12,093 nucleotides of DNA from Euryarchaeota archaeon UBA501 (lineage in GTDB: Archaea; Thermoplasmatota; Poseidoniia; Poseidoniales; Thalassarchaeaceae): positions 1-12,093 of the forward strand of contig DAVT01000022.1 of assembly GCA_002505685.1 (NCBI GenBank), read 5' to 3'. Positions 7,005-12,093 of this stretch are shown here, in pieces (the first letter of the stretch is position 1; every line of letters begins with the position of its first letter). The position numbers and the translations under genes were made by a program. The notes under the pieces were generated by a model. That model did not search any database. It had not been told where the DNA came from and worked only from the letters and a program-made list of their open reading frames with translations.

Positions 7005-8183
7005 TTACTCGAGCCTGCGAATGGTAGAATCCGCTGCGTAATATTTGGGCCGGTAAATCGGCGTACCTCGGCCACCACGAGCGTTTCTTTCATCGAGAAT
7101 CTGAGCGGCAATCCCTGCCACTCTAGCCCATCCAAAGAAAGTGGTGTAGTATTCTGGCTTGTGGAATCCTACGGCATTCAGTAGCGTACCTGAGGCAATG
7201 TCAACGTTGGCATTCGGGTTGCTAATCTTTGGATTCTCTCCGAGAACCTTGGGGGCAACAGTCCGTAGTGCTTTGACCGTCTTGAAGTTGGCATCATCTG
7301 GACAGATTTCCTCTCCCAATTTGAATTGTGCAGCCGCTCGTGGATCCTCGGCTCGCAACACAGCATGGCCAAATCCGTAGATTGGTCGGCCAGCAGCCAA
7401 TTCTTTTCGAACAAATGATTCGACTTCGGCCTCATCAGATGTGCCAACTCGCTGAACGAATTCTAGACATGACTGGTTGGCGCGTCCGTGGAGCGGACCA
7501 GAAAGTGCATTCATCGCACTGGAGATTGAGGCGTATAGACTGGCCCAACCACTGGCGACCGCTTTGCCGGTGAACGTGGAAAGATTGCCACCCCCATGGT
7601 CCATATGCAGGACCAAGAATACACGGAGGGTGCGAATCATTCGTTCTGCATCGACCCCTTCCATACCCAATAGGTGAACGAAATTTTCGACCATTCCACG
7701 CTCTGGTTCACTGGCCACCTCAGGTAGGCCTCGGCCCCCTCGCAATCGGAAAATAGTCGCCATGAGTTCAGGCATCCGAGAAATTAGATTCAGGCCATCT
7801 GCCCGAATATCACCAGTTGTTTCGGCTACACCCAACGATTGAATTCCGATACTCAACCAATCCATGGGGTGCCCCGATCCAGGGGTTAGAGATTCGAGAA
7901 CTCGCAATGCTCCAGTGGGCAGACGCTCGGCACGTTGAACCAACTCGTGGCGGAAATCCTGCGATTCCTGGCGGTTTGGCAGGCGCTTCTCAAACAAGAG
8001 GAATATGACATCCTCAGGGCTCATCTCAGCGAGGTCACCAACTGGATAGCCACAGTAGTGAACGCCCTTCTTGGGGTCGACAAAAGAAGTCCGGCAGGTC
8101 CCGACTGGGATTCCCCGAAGACCGGTGTCAAGGTGATCTTTGGTGACTTCAAAGAGTACTTCTTTGCCGTTTTCGTCACTCAT
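7005..8183 (-). CDS. gltA: Citrate synthase (eukaryote-like type I motifs)
   Basis: Condenses acetyl-CoA with oxaloacetate to citrate, the entry step of the TCA cycle in the cytosol. The 392 residues match the family. The catalytic triad is visible: H232 in GPLHGRANQ, H273 in GFGHAVLRAEDPR and D328 in NANVDIASG. LHMDHGGGNLSTFTG (192-206) is the conserved helix before the active site, and GLRGIPVGTCRTSFVDP (21-37) resembles the usual N-terminal lobe. The motifs GHAVLR, GPLHG.ANQ and YYTTFFGWAR resemble mitochondrial citrate synthases (GHAVLR, GPLHGLANQ, YYTVLFGVSR) more than the common prokaryotic GHRVYK form. It could also accept other 2-oxoacids (2-methylcitrate synthase), which the sequence cannot exclude. 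GAGGAG lies 5 nt before the ATG. The gene diverges from the YkgJ-type gene across a palindrome-bearing promoter region. Confidence 0.95.
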   Translation of the reverse strand: MSDENGKEVLFEVTKDHLDTGLRGIPVGTCRTSFVDPKKGVHYCGYPVGDLAEMSPEDVIFLLFEKRLPNRQESQDFRHELVQRAERLPTGALRVLESLTPGSGHPMDWLSIGIQSLGVAETTGDIRADGLNLISRMPELMATIFRLRGGRGLPEVASEPERGMVENFVHLLGMEGVDAERMIRTLRVFLVLHMDHGGGNLSTFTGKAVASGWASLYASISSAMNALSGPLHGRANQSCLEFVQRVGTSDEAEVESFVRKELAAGRPIYGFGHAVLRAEDPRAAAQFKLGEEICPDDANFKTVKALRTVAPKVLGENPKISNPNANVDIASGTLLNAVGFHKPEYYTTFFGWARVAGIAAQILDERNARGGRGTPIYRPKYYAADSTIRRLE

Positions 8184-8188
8184 ACTGA

Positions 8189-8194
8189 CTCCTC
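8189..8194 (-). promoter_or_regulatory. Ribosome binding site of citrate synthase
   Basis: GAGGAG on the minus strand, 5 nt upstream of ATG 8183. A good match that fixes the start. Confidence 0.65.
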
Positions 8195-8216
8195 GGCCCG
8201 TGCGAAAGGCGGGTTC

Positions 8217-8225
8217 GGTATAAGG
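8217..8225 (-). promoter_or_regulatory. TATA-like box of citrate synthase
   Basis: CCTTATACC on the minus strand, centred about 38 nt before the start codon. With the usual archaeal spacing of about 25 nt to the start site, this predicts a short leader of about 13 nt that contains the ribosome site. It is a partial match to the archaeal TATA consensus, so only moderately sure. Confidence 0.35.
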
Positions 8226-8233
8226 GCAAGGGT

Positions 8234-8250
8234 TGGGTGTATTACACCCA
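8234..8250. promoter_or_regulatory. Perfect 17-bp palindrome between citrate synthase and ykgJ-like gene
   Basis: TGGGTGTATTACACCCA has perfect 8-bp arms around a single central T. It lies in the 100-nt divergent gap, just upstream of the TATA-like box of citrate synthase and about 34 nt before the start codon of the plus-strand gene. Symmetry, size and position fit a dimeric regulator site able to control both genes. A transcript hairpin is less likely because the spacer is a single base. The regulator is not identifiable here. Confidence 0.6.
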
Positions 8251-8283
8251 GAATCTCAAAACTAAACCGAAAGTGGGCCAATC

Positions 8284-8739
8284 ATGGGCGCTGATAAACC
8301 TTGGTATTCTCACGGCGTTCGTTTTGAATGTCAGCCTGATTGTGGCAAATGTTGTGACCAACCAGGTGGGGTTGTTTTTCTCGCTCGAAATGATGCGCAG
8401 CGATTGGCAAACCACCTCAATATGGAGGTTGAGGATTGGTTGAATCGGGACTGCACAAGAAGTAGAAATGGGCGTTACATCCTTCGTTCTCGGGACGAAG
8501 ATGGAGTCTGTATTTATCTCAACCAAGACAAGACGTGTAGCGTGTATGAGGCAAAGCCGGATCAGTGTTCTGCATTCCCTTGGTGGAATGAGAATATGGT
8601 TTCAAACCGAGCTTGGCACAAAACTGTCCAACTTTGTCCGGGACTTCGCCAAACAGATTCCAAGGTTGTTTCATTGCCGGTAATTCAGGAGCATTTAGAG
8701 CGGGATGTTGAAGCCGAACGTGGATTCAAAACATGGTAA
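8284..8739 (+). CDS. YkgJ-family cysteine-cluster protein
   Basis: Small cytosolic protein of the YkgJ/UPF0153 zinc- or iron-chelating family, proposed to hold a metal ion or Fe-S cluster; no reaction is firmly assigned. The 151 residues carry the hallmark F.C...CG.CC cluster (C16, C20, C23, C24), followed by C76 in GVCIYL, C85 in TCSVYE, C95 in DQCSAFPWW and C118 in LCPG. The spacing and the VYE..P..C..FPWW pattern are typical of the family. C57 is additional. ATG 8284 puts the cysteine cluster 15 residues in, as usual; no clear ribosome site precedes it, so a short-leader or leaderless transcript is possible. It diverges from citrate synthase and shares the palindrome with it. Its 3' end lies 1 nt from the end of the convergent DnaA-like ATPase gene. 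Confidence 0.9.
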   Translation: MGADKPWYSHGVRFECQPDCGKCCDQPGGVVFLARNDAQRLANHLNMEVEDWLNRDCTRSRNGRYILRSRDEDGVCIYLNQDKTCSVYEAKPDQCSAFPWWNENMVSNRAWHKTVQLCPGLRQTDSKVVSLPVIQEHLERDVEAERGFKTW

Positions 8740-8740
8740 A

Positions 8741-10258
8741 TTAGTCGATTGGCAATAGCACACGGCGCTTGAGTGGCCACAATATGGCTTTTGCAGGCTC
8801 GCTATAGTCTGGGACAAGGACTGGCATTTCTCTTGCTTCCAAAAGGTCACCCGGGTCAAAATCTTCAATCTCAGGTGCATATTCTCCTGCGCTCAGTTCC
8901 TGCAACTTATCGAGGTGGTTCTCAATGGCTAGCATCCGATCTGTGAAAGAAACCAATTCATCTGAAGAGGCAGTGTCAACCTTTCTGGAAATGTGATGGA
9001 TTTCGCGATTCAATTCTCGCAGTTCAAATCGGTGTTCGTGAATGATTGACTCCAATCGGTCAAGTGCAGAGTCTGTTAGGGCGTCGATATTTTTGCCCAC
9101 AGGGATTTCAGGCAAACTGCTAGATTCTGCACTTCGATTTGCAATCTCTTGTAGGTGGCCTCTCAAGGTATCTGATGTCAATGATTCAATCGCATCCAAT
9201 GATGAAGGTAGGCTGAGTTCAGGTGGATCATAATCATCTGAAAGTTGCACCCTTTCGCTGATAATCTCGGCCCTATTTTCTACAGAATCTGGCAAGACTG
9301 AATCGAGCACGTCAGCCACAATTTGCGCACCTTTTTGGTCGACATTCATCTCTTCCGCTTCGGCGGATTCTACAATTGTTGGCGCCTCACCTGAAAGCAA
9401 TTCCCGAACATCTGCTGCACCCACCAGCAACGCGCCAGCATCCAACGCAAGGCACACCGTTTCGAAATCTGCTTTGACTCGACTCCACTGTCCTCGACTT
9501 CGGCTGACAATCACTTGCAATTGAGGGTCGGTCAATGAAATTCCACGCGATAATGTGTTCCGCCTTAGGAGAAGGAGCATGGTGGCTTCAGAAGGTGTTT
9601 CAAGTTCGACATGAACCCCAGAGGACACCGCTTGACGAAGCCGACCGATGGGTAGCGAATCGGCTGCCAAACGTCGGGAAGATGTGAGAATCACTTGTGC
9701 GCCGATATCGATGGACCATCCAATGACATTGGCCAAATTTGCCGGCCCCGTAGGTCGCATCAAAATTCGGTCCGCGTCATCGATGAGTAGAGTGCTTGCA
9801 TACAGAAGTAAATCGTCCCAACCATCTGGGAGATACTCAGGGAATGTTTCTGCAGTCATGAGACGAACATCCCGATCTGGAATGCCCACATGTAGTGATT
9901 CACCTATCGCCCAAAGCAAGTGACTTTTTCCGGTTCCCGCTGCGCCATGAATGAGCAATGGGTTGAGTCTTCTAGCCGGATAATCGATGACCTCACTCGC
10001 AGCTTGAGTCGCGATTCGATTTGATGGACCTTGTTGCCATGTGCCGAAGTCGAAACCTGGACGTTCTGGAAGGTAGGGGGGCCAATGACCCGCGAACTCC
10101 AGTGAAACAGGGGCGGGCCCTTGGTCGTTGATTTGCGGAGAACCCAAATCAGCATCGCCCAAGGGTTCGGCTGGATTGATTCCCCTATGCTCATCTAGAA
10201 CTTCTCGCCAAATTGGGACGACCGATTCACGTGTATCTGGACTATCTTGTCCAACCAC
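8741..10258 (-). CDS. DnaA/Hda-like AAA+ ATPase with C-terminal coiled coil
   Basis: AAA+ ATPase of 505 residues whose core (about 70-290) resembles bacterial DnaA/Hda: FDFGTWQQGPSNRIATQAA (69-87, compare F.NFV.G.SNR.A..AA), NPLLIHG (99-105), Walker A GAAGTGKS (105-112), Walker B LLIDDAD (157-163), sensor 1 LTSSR (191-195), an IGRLRQAV box (204-211) at the arginine-finger position, and a sensor-2 region near SRGQWSRVK (254-262). The DnaA domain IV helix-turn-helix is absent. Instead there is an acidic linker (290-390), a predicted coiled coil (about 390-455, DRLESIIHEHRFELRELNRE) and an acidic tail. The start is GTG 10258, directly after the TGA of the upstream ORF, with no ribosome site; both ORFs are in the same frame, so this may be the C-terminal part of a 620-residue protein. 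It is third in the DUF835 operon. A role in replication initiation is not supported; a regulatory or assembly ATPase is inference. Confidence 0.82.
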   Translation of the reverse strand: MVGQDSPDTRESVVPIWREVLDEHRGINPAEPLGDADLGSPQINDQGPAPVSLEFAGHWPPYLPERPGFDFGTWQQGPSNRIATQAASEVIDYPARRLNPLLIHGAAGTGKSHLLWAIGESLHVGIPDRDVRLMTAETFPEYLPDGWDDLLLYASTLLIDDADRILMRPTGPANLANVIGWSIDIGAQVILTSSRRLAADSLPIGRLRQAVSSGVHVELETPSEATMLLLLRRNTLSRGISLTDPQLQVIVSRSRGQWSRVKADFETVCLALDAGALLVGAADVRELLSGEAPTIVESAEAEEMNVDQKGAQIVADVLDSVLPDSVENRAEIISERVQLSDDYDPPELSLPSSLDAIESLTSDTLRGHLQEIANRSAESSSLPEIPVGKNIDALTDSALDRLESIIHEHRFELRELNREIHHISRKVDTASSDELVSFTDRMLAIENHLDKLQELSAGEYAPEIEDFDPGDLLEAREMPVLVPDYSEPAKAILWPLKRRVLLPID

Positions 10259-10261
10259 TCA
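10259..10261 (-). other. In-frame TGA separating the 114-residue ORF from the DnaA-like ATPase
   Basis: The reading frame from ATG 10603 runs through 114 codons, hits TGA (10261-10259), and continues in the same frame at GTG 10258 for 505 more codons. The local minus-strand codons are CCA CGC TGA GTG GTT. Other genes here end with TGA (DRG, MFS, phosphodiesterase), so the codon is not generally reassigned. It may be a true stop with immediate reinitiation, a nonsense mutation, a sequencing error, or a read-through site. Confidence 0.7.
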
Positions 10262-10603
10262 GCGTGGTATATCAGTAGGAATCGGGGACTCATCAGAATC
10301 CAGATTCAATGGACTATCTTGGAGAATTTTTCCCCTCATCGATTCCAAACGTTCCTGTACCATCTCAGCATAACCGGTATCATCTCCACTCAGAATTGTG
10401 AGCCGCTCTAGAGGCGTAGGTGCATTTGTAGGTAACTCGTGGCGTTTGGCGAATCTTGCCTCCGCGCGAATCCGTTCGCGAATCGAAATGTGATCCAACA
10501 GGGTACTTTCTCCTTCAGGTCCTGGTTTTTGCCGATCGGATTCCCCTAAGAAACGGCGACTACGTTCCATCGCATCCCGTAATGGGGTTCGAATTACACT
10601 CAT
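10259..10603 (-). CDS. Unknown 114-residue protein, possibly N-terminal part of the DnaA-like ATPase
   Basis: Not a recognised family. The 114 residues start MSVIRTPLRDAMERSRRF, are rich in Arg and Glu in the first two thirds (ISIRERIRAEARFAKRHE), contain a second helical stretch (YAEMVQERLESMRGKI) and end in an Asp/Pro-rich tail that looks disordered. There is no membrane segment or cysteine motif. The ATG overlaps the TGA of the upstream DUF835 gene in an ATGA arrangement, and a strong AAGGAGG ribosome site lies 7 nt before it, so translation here is well supported. The following DnaA-like ORF is in the same frame after one TGA. The simplest alternative is that this is the N-terminal domain of a single ATPase interrupted by a point change; the disordered tail would then be an interdomain linker. 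Confidence 0.72.
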   Translation of the reverse strand: MSVIRTPLRDAMERSRRFLGESDRQKPGPEGESTLLDHISIRERIRAEARFAKRHELPTNAPTPLERLTILSGDDTGYAEMVQERLESMRGKILQDSPLNLDSDESPIPTDIPR

Positions 10604-12087
10604 TTTTCGGCCTCCTTAAGTGCTGCAATTGCTCCATCTGGATCTACTTCAAATTGGTCAACAATTGGTTGAATATCGATACCCTTGGACTCGAGTTTGC
10701 GAAGGCGTTCCCAAATCGTAACTTGTGAATTACCACTGCCTGTAAAGGCGGTCGACATGGCCCGAATGTGGGCTTTTTCAAGTTCAGCCAAACGCCCGGT
10801 CAAATGTTGAGAACGTTGAGCCCGACTGCTGGCTTCGCGAACCGCTTTGTTTTCCGTCAAAGGGGGTGCTGCATCCGAGATGTCTACACCTGCTGCTGCG
10901 CGGCTTGCAGCACCCAAACCGATTACTCGCAAATTTGGACCTGTTTCATAGTGCACCCCTGGTTCTATGGTCCTCGCTCGGCTTGCGGCGAAATCCAATT
11001 TGTCCCGATTTGTGATGACTTCCTCGGGTAGAACCACTTTGGCTTCGACATCCCGAGCTCTTGAAGCGGCCAAATCCATTCCCTCCTTCTGCAAGTGATT
11101 CGAATCTTCGGTTCGAATATCTCCTACTTCTACGGGATTGAGATAGATTAATCCATCCTTTGCAACCGATTTTGCGCGTACCTTTCGGCGCGCATTGCCT
11201 CGATGATTCACGGTTGGCGCCTTTGGTTCTTTGACAATCTCTTGTGGTTCTTCTTCAATGACAATAGGGGCCTCTTCAACTTTGATCTCCACCGCAGGAA
11301 TGTCAGGATTTCCTAACTCCTGAACAGATTCCACTTCCACAAAGGTTTCTTCATCTCCCCGATTCGCTGATGGTGCCGTTGCCCATTCGGGCAACTCTGA
11401 CGTGTCCTCGGCGACTGCTGTGACGGATTCAGCTACATCCTGGACTTCGGAATGGCGCTCTTCCCGCCAAGCATCTACAACCCCACTAATCGACCATCGA
11501 TTGGCAGAATCATCGATTTCTGGAACTGGAATGGGGGCCTTAACTTCTGCAACAACCACGTCGGGAATTTCAATTGCAGACCAGTCATCTGAGCAAAATG
11601 GGTGGCCTTCCAATCTTGCAGGTCTTTCCGCCCAATGGCTTACTCTGGTATTGTCGAGTAAATCCACCTCTCGTGACAAGATAGCTCGCTGACGTGGAGT
11701 GAATACGTCGAGATCTACTGGGAAAATGAGCAGATGGCTTTGGGTGGTAATCGAATCGATGAGTGAACGAATCAACTCAATCGTTCGATCAAAACCGTGT
11801 AAGCCCACCAAAAATTCCAGACCATCAATTACGATGACTGCTCTTTCCGTTCCGAACAAGAAGCCCTCGATTTCTCTGCGGATATCCTCTAGTGTTGCTT
11901 TGCAAACTTGTTCGCCTTCACCCTTTTCCGTGAGCCATTTGGTCAAAGCACTGGGTAAAGAAAAATCATCCTCAAGTCGGTTGCTAGGTATTCGAGAGAT
12001 GACCAATAACGGATGTCCGATTCGGCCGAGGTGCCCTCCAATCGCAAACAAATCGTTGGGAGTTTGAGAATCCATCATTGCAACCAT
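10600..12087 (-). CDS. DUF835-domain protein with AASRAR repeats
   Basis: Protein of at least 495 residues. The N-terminal DUF835 domain (about 12-148) shows GHPLLVISRIPSNRL (24-38), VIVIDGLEFLVGLHGF (84-99) and a PVDLDVFTPRQRAILSRE element (123-140). DUF835 is mainly archaeal and of unknown function; its VIVIDG strand resembles a Walker B strand, but no P-loop is seen. An acidic, low-complexity linker follows (about 170-290), then a basic patch NARRKVRAK (298-306). Four AASRAR-like motifs lie at 340, 367, 393 and 419, then a helical C-terminus. ATG 12087 lies six bases from the window end with the frame open beyond, so the start could be further upstream; M4 or M5 are also possible. It is the first visible gene of the operon with the 114-residue ORF and the DnaA-like ATPase, linked by a 4-nt overlap. 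Confidence 0.8.
   Translation of the reverse strand: MVAMMDSQTPNDLFAIGGHLGRIGHPLLVISRIPSNRLEDDFSLPSALTKWLTEKGEGEQVCKATLEDIRREIEGFLFGTERAVIVIDGLEFLVGLHGFDRTIELIRSLIDSITTQSHLLIFPVDLDVFTPRQRAILSREVDLLDNTRVSHWAERPARLEGHPFCSDDWSAIEIPDVVVAEVKAPIPVPEIDDSANRWSISGVVDAWREERHSEVQDVAESVTAVAEDTSELPEWATAPSANRGDEETFVEVESVQELGNPDIPAVEIKVEEAPIVIEEEPQEIVKEPKAPTVNHRGNARRKVRAKSVAKDGLIYLNPVEVGDIRTEDSNHLQKEGMDLAASRARDVEAKVVLPEEVITNRDKLDFAASRARTIEPGVHYETGPNLRVIGLGAASRAAAGVDISDAAPPLTENKAVREASSRAQRSQHLTGRLAELEKAHIRAMSTAFTGSGNSQVTIWERLRKLESKGIDIQPIVDQFEVDPDGAIAALKEAEK
10611..10617 (-). promoter_or_regulatory. Strong ribosome binding site of the 114-residue ORF
   Basis: AAGGAGG on the minus strand, inside the end of the DUF835 gene and 7 nt before ATG 10603. 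It is the strongest ribosome site in the window. The DnaA-like ORF lacks one, which favours translation of both ORFs from this point. Confidence 0.7.
10833..11070 (-). repeat. Coding region of four AASRAR motifs with a 26-27 residue period
   Basis: Within the DUF835 protein, AASRAR (340-345), AASRAR (367-372), AASRAA (393-398) and ASSRAQ (419-424) recur at steps of 27, 26 and 26 residues. The sequence between them is poorly conserved; only the motif and spacing persist. This span runs from the first base of motif 1 through the area of motif 4, giving about 80 residues of degenerate tandem repeat. Confidence 0.65.
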
Positions 12088-12093
12088 TCCCGG

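Noticed and set aside
1..12093. tRNA, rRNA, CRISPR, transposon or prophage features
   Set aside because: No clover-leaf arms, spaced direct repeats, transposase motifs or terminal inverted repeats were seen by eye; nearly all DNA is explained by coding genes.

Overview
The window looks like chromosomal DNA from an uncultured marine archaeon, most probably a Poseidoniia (Marine Group II) or a related Thermoplasmatota. The evidence is an archaeal/eukaryal-type DRG GTPase (G1 to G5 motifs plus a TGS domain), a DUF835-domain protein (a family seen mainly in archaea), GGTG- and GGAGG-type ribosome sites, short gaps between genes, and acidic proteins. No rRNA, tRNA, CRISPR array, insertion sequence or prophage gene was seen. 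The taxon is an inference; the gene families are read from the sequence.

Layout, left to right. (1) A minus-strand hypothetical gene, cut by the left edge (1-692). (2) A plus-strand run of three genes: DRG GTPase (807-1922), a two-helix membrane protein with a very acidic tail (1991-3244), and TatC (3259-4014). The last two lie 14 nt apart and may work together in twin-arginine export. (3) A minus-strand UMF1/Atg22-like MFS transporter with a large extra-membrane insertion (4001-5782), overlapping the tatC end by 14 nt. (4) A plus-strand glycerophosphodiester phosphodiesterase (5862-7004) whose catalytic HRG motif is at the C-terminus instead of the N-terminus. (5) Citrate synthase on the minus strand (7005-8183), diverging from a YkgJ-type cysteine-cluster protein (8284-8739) across a promoter region with a perfect 17-bp palindrome. 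(6) A minus-strand operon, read right to left: a DUF835 protein with four regularly spaced AASRAR motifs (10600-12087), a 114-residue unknown ORF (10259-10603), and a DnaA-like AAA+ ATPase without the DnaA DNA-binding domain (8741-10258). The last two are in the same reading frame, separated only by one TGA codon, so they may be one gene.

Packing is very tight. The three convergent pairs overlap by 14 nt, abut with 0 nt, and lie 1 nt apart. No stretch above 300 bases lacks a gene. The gaps are 693-806 (hairpin plus ribosome site), 1923-1990 (hairpin), 5783-5861 (divergent, little recognisable) and 8184-8283 (palindrome plus TATA-like box).

The best candidates for something undescribed are the DUF835/DnaA-like ATPase operon, the apparently permuted phosphodiesterase, and the acidic membrane protein paired with TatC.
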